DNA of 64,000 nt from Ornithinibacillus bavariensis. GTDB lineage: Bacteria; Bacillota; Bacilli; Bacillales; Amphibacillaceae. A program made the translations under genes and the position numbers. Positions within the stretch are counted from its first letter, which is position 1, and the number at the start of each line of letters is the position of its first letter. The notes below the pieces were generated by a model. The model searched no databases and had not been told where the DNA came from. It saw only the letters and a list, made by a program, of their open reading frames with translations. This document shows, piece after piece, positions 53,806 to 62,308 of this stretch. The stretch covers positions 310,001 through 374,000 of the forward strand of contig NZ_JBNPWZ010000001.1 of NCBI RefSeq assembly GCF_050433565.1, given 5' to 3'.

Positions 53806-54927
53806 ATGGGGTCAGTTGTAGTAGAACAGCTTAGGAAGGATTTTTCGGGTGTAACTGTACTTCAGAACATTGATTTGGACATTAAAGAGGGCGAATTCTT
53901 TGCTCTCTTAGGTCCATCTGGTTGTGGAAAAACAACGACAATGAGATGTATAGCTGGGTTTGAAAGTCCGACAAGTGGAACTATCAAAATTGGAGATAGG
54001 GATGTAGCAAAATTAGCACCAAATGAAAGAAACTGTGGAATGGTATTCCAGAGCTACGCATTATTTCCACATATGAATGTATTTGATAATGTCGCTTATA
54101 GTTTAAATATTAAAGAGCTACGAAAGGGTAACTTGTTCAAAAAGGTCGGGGTTTACACACGTATGCTCAATAGTAAATTAGTCAAATATCCTAAAGAAAT
54201 CGAAAAGAAGGTTATGGATATTTTAGAGTATGTTGAGCTTACCGACCATGCAAAAAAATTGACGAGTGAGCTTTCTGGTGGACAACAACAGCGTGTTGCC
54301 TTAGCTAGAGCCCTTGTAATGGAACCGGAAGTACTATTAATGGATGAACCTTTATCCAACCTCGATTTAAAGCTACGTCACACGATGCGTAATACTATTC
54401 GACGTATTCAACAGGATTTGAAAATTACAACAATCTTCGTTACACATGATCAAGAAGAAGCAATGAGTATGGCAGACCGGATTGCCGTTATGAAGGATGG
54501 AGAAATATTACAGATCGGTACACCAACTGATTTATATAGTAATCCAAAGACACCATTTATTGCTGACTTCGTAGGAACGTCGAATATTCTTCCTGGTAAA
54601 GTGGTAGCAAGTGATAATGGAATTACTACTGTCCAGATTGGAAATCAACAGATTAAATCAGTTACGCAAACCGATAAGACGGATGTTCAAGTAATTATTC
54701 GTCCAGAAAATATCAATGTCTTAAATGGCGGTAGCGATGATTATGACAATGCTTTTGAAGGTACTATCCAGTTTGCTACGTATCTAGGTAACACCGTTCG
54801 TTACGATATAAAAGTTGGTGAGCATCAGCTTGTAGTGGACACTACATATGAATCTGGGGATAGTATTAAACGAAGCGGGGAGAAGGTTCGATTAGGAGTA
54901 TCACCTGAAAGGGTGTTACTAATATGA
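53806..54927 (+). CDS. ABC transporter ATP-binding protein (PotA/FbpC-like)
   Basis: The 373-residue ATPase has Walker A GPSGCGKTTT, signature LSGGQQQRVALARAL, Walker B VLLMDEPLSNLD and H-loop VTHDQEEAMSMADR, then a C-terminal TOBE domain (about 285-370). About 25 extra residues sit between the Q-loop and the signature. It drives import with the binding protein and the fused permease. The 3' end overlaps the permease start by 4 bp. Confidence 0.94.
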   Translation: MGSVVVEQLRKDFSGVTVLQNIDLDIKEGEFFALLGPSGCGKTTTMRCIAGFESPTSGTIKIGDRDVAKLAPNERNCGMVFQSYALFPHMNVFDNVAYSLNIKELRKGNLFKKVGVYTRMLNSKLVKYPKEIEKKVMDILEYVELTDHAKKLTSELSGGQQQRVALARALVMEPEVLLMDEPLSNLDLKLRHTMRNTIRRIQQDLKITTIFVTHDQEEAMSMADRIAVMKDGEILQIGTPTDLYSNPKTPFIADFVGTSNILPGKVVASDNGITTVQIGNQQIKSVTQTDKTDVQVIIRPENINVLNGGSDDYDNAFEGTIQFATYLGNTVRYDIKVGEHQLVVDTTYESGDSIKRSGEKVRLGVSPERVLLI

Positions 54928-56627
54928 GTAAATTAAAACGTTTTTTATCAGGAATGGGATTTATTAAGCTTCTTATCTATGGATTTTTCCTGTTGTTTCT
55001 CATTATCCCGTTGTTATCCGTGTTTTTGGTTGCTTTTACAAATGAACCAATAAATGTATTTGGCTCATTGATAAGTCTTGAGCAGATGCAAACTACCATC
55101 GAGCAATTCAAAAATGCGACACTTGATAATTTTAAGTCTATTTTTTCCTATGGGCATTATTTTCAAGGGTTACTGAATAGTTTAAAGCTATCATTAATCG
55201 TTTCATTATGGGTGCTTGTCATCTGTATCCCGATAGCATATGGTATTGCCCGCACAAAAATGCCATTTAAGAAAACAATAAGTGGGTTAGTAACTATTCC
55301 ATTAGTTATTCCTACATTTATTTCTGCATATGCATTCATTATCATGTTCGGTCGTTCAGGCTGGGTAACGTATATTTATCAGCAATTGGGTGGAGAAGGG
55401 ATGCTAATTGATCCGTATTCCATGACTGGAATAGCTATCGTGCAAATCTTTTTCTTCTTTCCTTATGCTTTATGGCCAATGGTAGCTGCATTCAAAGTAA
55501 GTGATGTATCGCTTGAGGAAGCTTCTCGTAATATGGGTGCAAAAAGTTGGTTAACCTTTATTACTGTTACCTTCCCATTAGTTATTCCTGGAATGCTTTC
55601 CACTGCTCTTGTGATTTTTGCAGTTAGCTTTTCAGACTTTGGAACACCTATTATTTTAGCACCAAGTGATCTAAATCTGATTGTAGTTGATGCATATCGT
55701 GAAATTGCAGGATTCTTTAACTGGGGTGGAGCGGCAATCCTAACCGTCATCATGATTGCAGTAGCTGGTGTGATTTATTGGCTGCAGAATTACCTTCTAA
55801 AGGGAAGGGACTATGGAACGCTTTCCGGAAAGCCTAAGAAAATTAAGTTAATCGAGAATAAAGCATTAACAGTTCCGTTAGCAATTTTTTCTGGCTTTGT
55901 AGTAATTATTCCTTTGTTAGCCATGGGTACAATCTTTTTACAATCGATTGCAACAACTTGGGGTAAGGATCCATTACCAAGTGGCTATACACTAGAACAC
56001 TATAAAACGATTTTTACATCTTCATTAGGAAATATACAAAATAGCCTTGTCCTAGCTGGTGGGGCACTAGTGCTTAGTGTAATCATTGCCATTTTCGTAT
56101 CCTACTTTGTTGTGCGCCATCGCTCAATAACATTGGATTTTATGACAACCGTTCCATTAATTGTACCAGGTATTGCGCTAGGTATTGCATTAATACAAAC
56201 ATTTAATACAGCACCTTTACAGCTTACTGGTACCGCTTTGATTCTGATTATTGCGTATACAATCCGACGATTACCTTATATGGTTCGTTCTACGGTTGGT
56301 ACCATGAAATCTATTAAACAGGATATTGAGGAAGCAGCAGTTAACCTTGGCGCTTCCACCTTGACCGCTGCTGTTACAGTTGTTGGTCCGTTAATGTTAC
56401 CAGGTATTGCTGCAGGATCGATTCTAGTTTTCGTAACGGTCATTAAAGAAACTAGTATTTCTATATTAATGGCTCCAGCAGAGTGGGCACCGATGAGCTT
56501 AGCAATTTTCCAAAATGTGCTACGGGCAGAGTACTACTCCGCTGCAGCGATGTCCGTAATCCTAGTCATCATGGTCCTTCTGCTACAGGCTCTTGCTAAT
56601 AAACTATCTGGGGGAAATAAATCATAG
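54924..56627 (+). CDS. ABC transporter permease with two fused channel domains (FbpB-like)
   Basis: The 567-residue protein has about twelve membrane segments in two halves, each with an ATPase-coupling loop: EEASRNMGAKSWLTFITVTFPLVIPG and EEAAVNLGASTLTAAVTVVGPLMLPG. One chain thus replaces the two permeases of most importers, as in iron and aminoethylphosphonate systems. ATG overlaps the ATPase stop. Confidence 0.94.
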   Translation: MSKLKRFLSGMGFIKLLIYGFFLLFLIIPLLSVFLVAFTNEPINVFGSLISLEQMQTTIEQFKNATLDNFKSIFSYGHYFQGLLNSLKLSLIVSLWVLVICIPIAYGIARTKMPFKKTISGLVTIPLVIPTFISAYAFIIMFGRSGWVTYIYQQLGGEGMLIDPYSMTGIAIVQIFFFFPYALWPMVAAFKVSDVSLEEASRNMGAKSWLTFITVTFPLVIPGMLSTALVIFAVSFSDFGTPIILAPSDLNLIVVDAYREIAGFFNWGGAAILTVIMIAVAGVIYWLQNYLLKGRDYGTLSGKPKKIKLIENKALTVPLAIFSGFVVIIPLLAMGTIFLQSIATTWGKDPLPSGYTLEHYKTIFTSSLGNIQNSLVLAGGALVLSVIIAIFVSYFVVRHRSITLDFMTTVPLIVPGIALGIALIQTFNTAPLQLTGTALILIIAYTIRRLPYMVRSTVGTMKSIKQDIEEAAVNLGASTLTAAVTVVGPLMLPGIAAGSILVFVTVIKETSISILMAPAEWAPMSLAIFQNVLRAEYYSAAAMSVILVIMVLLLQALANKLSGGNKS

Positions 56628-56647
56628 GTCTGTATAGGAGGAGAAAG

Positions 56648-57466
56648 ATGCAAAAGGGTTTTATCTTTGATCTGGATGGAACAGTTTATATTGATAACCA
56701 ATTGATTGATGGAGCTGCTGAAGCTATTAAAGAACTGAAGGAACGTGGCGATAAGGTTGTCTTTTTAACAAACAAATCGATAGAAACGGTTTCTGCATAT
56801 GTTGAAAAGCTAACAAAGCTAGGTATTACAGTAACCCGAGAAAATGTCATAAACTCTAATTTCTTAGTTGCTCGATATTTAGCTTCACGAATCAGTAGTG
56901 AGGAAAAGGTGATGGTTATCGGTGAGCAGCCCCTATTTGATGAACTAACAAATATGGGTATTAGCATATCCGATGATGAGGCAGAGGTTAGTTATGTGGT
57001 TTTGGGTTGGGATCGGGAATTCACCTATGCCAAGCTGAATCGTGCTTTTCAAGCTTGGCGTAATGGTGCTATTGTCGTTGCAACTAACCCTGATCGAACT
57101 TGTCCAGTAGAAGGTGGCCAAATTCCAGATTGTGGTGCAATGATTGGTGCAATGGAAGGGGCAACAGGGGAGAAGGTAGAACTAATTCTCGGTAAACCTT
57201 CCCCTCTTGCTGCGAAATTCATTGTAGAGGATATTTTAAATCTACCACCTGAAAATTGTTATATGGTCGGAGATCGATTAGAGACAGATATTCGAATGGG
57301 GAATGATTGCGGCTTACAATCTGTTCTCGTATTAACAGGTATAACTGAAAAGGGTATGCTTGAGCATACCCAACATCAGCCGAAATATGTACTGAACAGT
57401 ATTAGCGAAATTCCTGAGATTACTAGATATTCAGATTCCAAAGCTTTGGATCACCTGAAGAAATAG
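56648..57466 (+). CDS. HAD-IIA family phosphatase (NagD/AraL-like)
   Basis: The 272-residue enzyme has motif I FDLDGTVY (nucleophile Asp8), motif II in VVFLTNKS, a C2 cap, a lysine in LILGKPSP and motif III VGDRLETDI. HAD-IIA members dephosphorylate small phosphosugars; the animal relative PGP hydrolyses glycerol-3-phosphate. Following the importer by 20 bp, it may release glycerol from imported glycerol-3-phosphate. The last 44 bp overlap the convergent glpP gene. Confidence 0.9.
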   Translation: MQKGFIFDLDGTVYIDNQLIDGAAEAIKELKERGDKVVFLTNKSIETVSAYVEKLTKLGITVTRENVINSNFLVARYLASRISSEEKVMVIGEQPLFDELTNMGISISDDEAEVSYVVLGWDREFTYAKLNRAFQAWRNGAIVVATNPDRTCPVEGGQIPDCGAMIGAMEGATGEKVELILGKPSPLAAKFIVEDILNLPPENCYMVGDRLETDIRMGNDCGLQSVLVLTGITEKGMLEHTQHQPKYVLNSISEIPEITRYSDSKALDHLKK

Positions 57467-57989
57467 CTAGCGCTCCGGCTTCTAGTCCGTTATTAATTTC
57501 AGTTCTATTACTTACTAACCCTCCTGCTATAATTGGTAGGTGGGTTAGTTTTGTTAATTTATCGATGATTTGTGGCATTACGCCAGGCAAAACCTCTATT
57601 GCATCTGGTTTACAAGTGTGAGCGATTTCAATTCCTTTTTTCATGGCATTCCTGTCAATTAAAAAAATACGCTGGATTGCCATGAGACCTTCTTCCTTAG
57701 CATATTTAATTAAATTACTTTTCGTCGTAATAATACCTTTCGGCTGCCATACTTCTGTTATATATTGAATTGCACTCTTCGTATTGGAGAGCCCGTCAAT
57801 AAAATCTATATGAACAAAGGTTGTTTTATTATATTTCTTTAAACGGTCTAAATAATCCTTCGTTGTCATCAAGTCGCCAGTTAATAGGAAAATGATATTT
57901 GAATTACTGTGAATTGCCATATCTAAATGATCCTCATGCTTGACCGAAGCAATAACCTGGGATTGAACTAAATCTACTATATTGTCCAC
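57423..57989 (-). CDS. glpP: Glycerol-3-phosphate-responsive antiterminator GlpP
   Basis: The 188-residue barrel protein matches GlpP: IFLLTGDLMT, TTFVHIDFIDGLSNTK, PKGIITTKSNLIKYAK, DAIEVLPGVMPQIID and IIAGGLVSNRTEI. In Bacillus, GlpP with glycerol-3-phosphate stabilises glp leaders against termination. Two nearby leaders (52294 and 52645) carry matching terminators and are candidate targets. Its 3' end overlaps the HAD gene by 44 bp on the other strand; both reading frames look genuine. Confidence 0.93.
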   Translation of the reverse strand: MDNIVDLVQSQVIASVKHEDHLDMAIHSNSNIIFLLTGDLMTTKDYLDRLKKYNKTTFVHIDFIDGLSNTKSAIQYITEVWQPKGIITTKSNLIKYAKEEGLMAIQRIFLIDRNAMKKGIEIAHTCKPDAIEVLPGVMPQIIDKLTKLTHLPIIAGGLVSNRTEINNGLEAGALAISSGDPKLWNLNI

Positions 57990-58368
57990 TCATTTCTCAC
58001 TCCCCTATTTTTTGAATCGATTATACCATAACAATAGAGAGCAGGTACAGAGCATAAAACAAAAAACTCCCTATTTTTCGACAATAAATGACAGAAAACA
58101 AGGCAAAAGCAATCAATATCGATAAACTACAATCTGAGAAAAACAAAAGATGATATCCCTCCAAAAGCTAGCGAAAATTACCATAAGTGAGGTTCATAAA
58201 AATAAGCCTATTATTTGTCCCATGCTAATGCGTAAAACAATAAACATTGTATTTACAATTTTCCCCCCATTACAGCATGCATTGATGAGATTGGTTTGCA
58301 AAGTGAGTAGAGAAGGTCGTATTTCATAACAATTATTAACTCTCTATGACTAGTTATACAATCCCATC
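57990..58368. other. Gene-free stretch between glpP and the peptidase gene
   Basis: About 380 bp with stops in all frames and no convincing short gene. The glpP promoter should lie at its left edge, reading left. I see nothing else. Confidence 0.5.
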
Positions 58369-58409
58369 AAAAAAAGCCAACTCCTTCGTATACGCACAGG
58401 AAATCGGCC
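58369..58409 (-). terminator. Terminator of the minus-strand peptide/peptidase operon
   Basis: On the minus strand GCC and CCT pair with AGG and GGC through an imperfect stem around a 12-nt loop, followed by seven T. It lies 74 bp after the peptidase stop. Confidence 0.6.
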
Positions 58410-58482
58410 ATTTTTAGGTTGAAGCTTTGCTTTTAAGTTTAGTAAAATTGCTTTTATTTTTTCCAGAATAGCTGCCATACCT

Positions 58483-59508
58483 CTAAAGCCAAATAAAAAC
58501 GAGAAGTGCAACCGTTAGAGGAGGACCAATCAGGTAAAGAATACTATACAGTCGTACGACTAGGCTTTCACCTGAAAAGATTTCGGTATTTTCTTTTTGT
58601 TTAAGAAAAGGAAACCATTTGCTTAAGTAATCTTTACTATTTTCCATGAGGCTATAGCAACTAGTCATATTTTCGAAAACATAGTATAAATCTGTTTTCA
58701 TATAAATACAGCATTGGTAAACCGTTTTTATACAAATATCAAAGATGATAATTGTAAGTATACTAGTCCAAAAGGTACCGCTTCCATTTAAGAAGATAGA
58801 GAGTAGTAAGGTGGTGCTTAAAATCACTTGTTCAAATGCCATACCACCTAGATAAAGTGTATTTCGTTTACGAGGTGGTAATTTCCAAGCGGAAGTTAAG
58901 TCTGTTTCCAGGACAATAAAAATTAGTCTATGTCCCACAGATAGTTTTGTTGGTAAATCGTAAGAACGGATTGCTAAAATATGGCCAAGTTCGTGTATCA
59001 TAAGAAGTAAAAAGGATATGGCCGCATAAATAAGGACACTAAGAACAATAGAATCAACTAAAAAGATATCACGATAATGTGGAATAAATTCTGGATGAAA
59101 GATAATTAATGTAATATTCATGATGAAAAAAGCGAAATACAGTATAGTCGATATCTTATTAAAAAAAAGTTTTCCAAGCTTGGGTGAAATCCACCGCATC
59201 CCTTTTATTGAAGGTGTTTTTTTCACAACTGAAGTAGCTTGTCCATCTACTGTTTTAACTAGTCCAAATTCCATTAATTGATAGGCAAAATCAATAACTT
59301 CCACTTCTTCAGAAGAATATACTTGTAATAATTGATACTCCACCTCGCTAAGCTTTTTTCCTTGGTTGATTAGCTCGATTGCATCAATGCAAATCTGTGG
59401 CATTTCAAAAAACTCTCCAGTAGCTTCATCTTCAATAATGAAGTTCTTTTTATCTGGGTGTATTTTTAGTGGATATAAAGTAAGCTTAGACTCTGCATTT
59501 AGTTTCAT
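58483..59508 (-). CDS. Membrane M50-type zinc metalloprotease with an N-terminal PqqD/RRE-like domain
   Basis: The 341-residue protein begins with a soluble domain (about 12-90; FIIEDEATGEFFEMPQI, CIDAIELINQGKKLSE) that looks like a PqqD-type RiPP recognition element. About six membrane segments follow. The zinc motif HELGH is at residues 172-176 (LLLMIHELGHILAIRSY), and TDLYYVFENM near 270 may supply the third ligand, as in YydH-like 'putative peptide zinc metalloproteases'. I chose the ATG at 59508 after AAGTGGTGG. It directly follows a 22-residue peptide gene, which I infer to be its substrate. Confidence 0.8.
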   Translation of the reverse strand: MKLNAESKLTLYPLKIHPDKKNFIIEDEATGEFFEMPQICIDAIELINQGKKLSEVEYQLLQVYSSEEVEVIDFAYQLMEFGLVKTVDGQATSVVKKTPSIKGMRWISPKLGKLFFNKISTILYFAFFIMNITLIIFHPEFIPHYRDIFLVDSIVLSVLIYAAISFLLLMIHELGHILAIRSYDLPTKLSVGHRLIFIVLETDLTSAWKLPPRKRNTLYLGGMAFEQVILSTTLLLSIFLNGSGTFWTSILTIIIFDICIKTVYQCCIYMKTDLYYVFENMTSCYSLMENSKDYLSKWFPFLKQKENTEIFSGESLVVRLYSILYLIGPPLTVALLVFIWL

Positions 59509-59550
59509 GATTGGCACCACCACTTCTCTCTAAGTTCATAGAATGCTAGA

Positions 59551-59619
59551 TTAGTTTAGTGGGAAAAAGATGCACCACCAGCAAGTTGCTTTAACTTCTT
59601 TTAGCTTACGGACTTTCAT
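59551..59619 (-). CDS. 22-residue candidate precursor peptide with a Cys-Trp-Trp-Cys core
   Basis: The ATG at 59619 is preceded by GAAAGGAGGTG at ideal distance, one of the best ribosome sites in the window. The product has a basic leader (MKVRKLKEVKAT) and a hydrophobic core CWWCIFFPLN. The stop lies 42 bp before the metalloprotease start. A basic leader, a compact core rich in Cys and Trp, and an adjacent RRE-plus-protease protein fit a ribosomally made, modified or cleaved peptide such as a pheromone or bacteriocin. No known family comes to mind; expression is inferred. Confidence 0.7.
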   Translation of the reverse strand: MKVRKLKEVKATCWWCIFFPLN

Positions 59620-59640
59620 TTTTATACACCTCCTTTCAAA

Positions 59641-59706
59641 TTTCCTATAGAAAAAGGAAAGCGAATGCCTTCCCACTTTTTTAATGCATTTCCCCTTTGG
59701 AAATGC
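59641..59706. promoter_or_regulatory. Two hairpins between the HD-GYP gene and the peptide gene
   Basis: TTTCCT/AGGAAA pair at 59641-59660 and GCATTTCC/GGAAATGC at 59686-59706. Neither has a clear T tract on the minus strand, so they may control or process the peptide mRNA rather than end transcription. Confidence 0.4.
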
Positions 59707-59710
59707 GAAG

Positions 59711-60886
59711 TTATTTTGTTTGCTCATGATGTTGTTTATAATGTATTTCTTCCCAAGTGGGATATACTTGGATAAATATGTCGACTAGTTCAGGATCAAA
59801 TTGAGTACCTTTTCCTTCTAAAATACGATTATACGCTACTTCATTTGTAAGTGCATCTCGATATGCCCTTGATGAGGTCATAGCATCAAAAGCATCTGCT
59901 ATGGATGTAATTCTTGCAAGAAAAGGGATTTCTCTTTCCTTTAATCCATTTGGATAGCCTTTCCCATCCCAGCGTTCATGATGGTGTAAGATCACACCGA
60001 GGTTATTCGAGATTTCAACCACATCCTCTACAGCCTTAGCGCCAATCTCGGGATGTTGTTTTATTAAATCAAATTCTTCTTTTGTAAGCTTCCCTGGCTT
60101 TGTTAGAATGGCATCTGGAATACGAATTTTTCCAACATCATGTAACAGGCAAGCAAAATAATAGTATCGAAGTTCTTCTTTACTTAAGCTGCCAGTAGCT
60201 TTTGCTAGAGAAAGTGCATATTCTGCCACCCGTTCACTATGCCCACGAGTGTATGGATCCTTCATTTCAAGCGTTTGAATTATTGCTTTCACGATACCTT
60301 CTAGTCGGTTATCATATTCTTGTTTTACTGCCTCTAAATAACTCATAAAACGATGAAGAATGATATAAGAGATTATAGATAAGATAATAACAATTAACAA
60401 TGGAAGGATTACAATAGAATCCTGAATCACACTACCGATAATTATGTATTTTAATAGGACTCCACCAGAAACTAAGTAAAAATAAGTTTTGTTAACAAAA
60501 ATAGGACAAAACAAAACCATTACAATTTCTACTAGATTTCCACTGCTGTATGGAACATCCTTACCTTCATAAACCCAAATATCTCTTGCTATATTCATAA
60601 CGATATAGCATATAAAGTAAATATACTTAATCGATTTGGGATTATTTGTTTTTATTAGATAGATAGAAAATGGTAATAGTGCAATCATGATAATATATAA
60701 TACATAATCAAATGGATTTGTAATAATCATCATTGGAGCATTCCATGGCGTGTTTGGAAGTAAAAAATTATAAAATATATCATAAACAAAGAATACAATA
60801 TAAAATAGCCATAAAAACCAAATTGTTGCTCGCTTCTCTTCTTGAATTAATGAAAGATGAAGTGATTGTTTCATCATTTTCTTCAT
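59711..60886 (-). CDS. Membrane HD-GYP domain protein
   Basis: The 391-residue protein has about six or seven membrane segments in its first 185 residues, then an HD-GYP domain: GHSERVAEYALSLAK, LLHDVGKIRIPDAILTKPGKLT, HHHERWDGKGYPNGL and SIADAFDAMTSSRAYR. HD-GYP enzymes hydrolyse cyclic-di-GMP or related nucleotides. The membrane part resembles no sensor I know. It lies 91 bp upstream of the peptide gene on the same strand with no strong terminator between, so it may share the transcript. Confidence 0.9.
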   Translation of the reverse strand: MKKMMKQSLHLSLIQEEKRATIWFLWLFYIVFFVYDIFYNFLLPNTPWNAPMMIITNPFDYVLYIIMIALLPFSIYLIKTNNPKSIKYIYFICYIVMNIARDIWVYEGKDVPYSSGNLVEIVMVLFCPIFVNKTYFYLVSGGVLLKYIIIGSVIQDSIVILPLLIVIILSIISYIILHRFMSYLEAVKQEYDNRLEGIVKAIIQTLEMKDPYTRGHSERVAEYALSLAKATGSLSKEELRYYYFACLLHDVGKIRIPDAILTKPGKLTKEEFDLIKQHPEIGAKAVEDVVEISNNLGVILHHHERWDGKGYPNGLKEREIPFLARITSIADAFDAMTSSRAYRDALTNEVAYNRILEGKGTQFDPELVDIFIQVYPTWEEIHYKQHHEQTK

Positions 60887-61129
60887 TCCTGTCTTTAGCT
60901 CTTATATATGAGTTTATAATCCAATTGTTATTTCATCCACTAAGAAGTAGTTTTATCACAGTTAACTAGCAGTTAAAACTCACCGAATGAAGTTTCACTT
61001 TAGGGCAATAATTTTGCATTCTTTCGCGAATAATCACGATTCCAATTATAATGCTTTTCAATATAAGTGTAAAGATGACAGAAAAATGCAATTGTTATAG
61101 TGTGATATACAAGAGGCAAGATTTCTATG

Positions 61130-61930
61130 GATAAGTTTTATCCTTGCTAGTCGCTTTCTATGGCTGTATCGACTTTTGGTAGGTAATGCCTGTTTTGGCT
61201 ACCGTTTCCCGTGGTTGTCTCGACTTTCGGTAACCAATAGTCGTTTTGCAGCCCCGTTTCTTATGGTTGTCCCGAAATTTGGTAACCAATAGTTATTTTG
61301 CAATCCGTTTTTCATGGGTGCCCCGAATTTCGGTAGCCAATAGCAGCTTTGCAGCCCGTTTTTCATGGTTGTCTCGAATTTTGGTAACCAATAGCAGCTT
61401 TGCAACCCGTTTTTCATGACTGCCCCGAAATTTGGTAACCAATAGCAGCTTTGCAACCCGTTTTTCATGACTGCCCCGAAATTTGGTAACCAATAGCAGC
61501 TTTGCAACCCGTTTTTCATGGTTGTCTCGAATTTCGGTAACCAATAGATGCTTTACAACCCGTTTTTCATGAACGTCCCGAAATTTGGTAACCAATAACA
61601 GCTTTGCAGCCCGTTTTTCATGGTTGTCTCGAAATTCGGTAACCAATAGCAGCTTTGCAACCCGTTTTTCATGGTTGTCTCGAAATTCGGTAACCAATAG
61701 CAGCTTTACAACCCGTTTCTCATGAACGTTCCGAAATTCGGTAACCAATAGCAGCTTAGCAGCCCGTTTTTCATGACTGCCCCGAGTTTTGGTAACCAAT
61801 AGTCGTTTTGCAACCCGTTTTTCATGACTGCTCCGAATTTCGGTAACCAATAGTCGTTATACCTACCGTATCCCATAACCACACCCAAATTTCGGTAGCT
61901 AATATCTGTCTTACCTACTATTCCCTATGG
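61130..61930. repeat. 51-bp tandem repeat array, about 15 units
   Basis: The core GGTAACCAATAG recurs at 61229, 61281, 61383, 61434, 61485, 61536, 61587, 61638, 61689, 61740, 61791 and 61842, with variants at 61178, 61332 and 61894; spacing is 51 bp inside and 51-52 at the edges. Each unit also has CCGTTTTTCATG. Inner units are nearly identical and outer ones diverged. Because 51 is divisible by three, minus-strand frames stay open and give 17-residue repeats, but none has a ribosome site. No spacers are present. Confidence 0.9.
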
Positions 61931-62308
61931 CTGTAGTCGGTTGCTTTCTTTCCTACTATACAAGTGGGTTGGCGGTGATTGTATCATTAAATAATCACAC
62001 TAATCAGCATTAGACATATTCTCCTCATTACTATAACTATCCGAATGTGGATTCCTCTAAACCAGAATCTATCAATATTGGCTTGAGACTTCGAGAATTC
62101 CATGATGTTAACCAATATGTTTTTTGGAGTGAGCCAGGACCTGAAAATAGTAGTATGATTTGCTCATAAAATTCTCCCTATTTAAATTTTGTCAGGAAGA
62201 GGAGTGACAAAAACACATTTAGATTTGGTTGTTTGGTAAGATGAAAGCGCTGTATCATTAAATATGTAAGGATTTATCTAATTATAATCAAAAATAGGGG
62301 TGATTACG
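61931..62308 (+). promoter_or_regulatory. Upstream region of the mannitol PTS gene with a possible cre site
   Basis: No gene is visible. TGAAAGCGCTGTATCA (62242-62257) resembles a CcpA site but is two bases longer than the usual palindrome. I saw no clear -35, as is usual for MtlR-activated promoters. AATAGGGGTGAT precedes the gene. Confidence 0.4.

Noticed and set aside
61199..61888. Three minus-strand reading frames with 17-residue repeats (MKNGLQSCYWLPNFGAV-like) across the 51-bp array
   Set aside because: They stay open only because 51 is a multiple of three, overlap one another in different frames, and lack ribosome sites and promoters.
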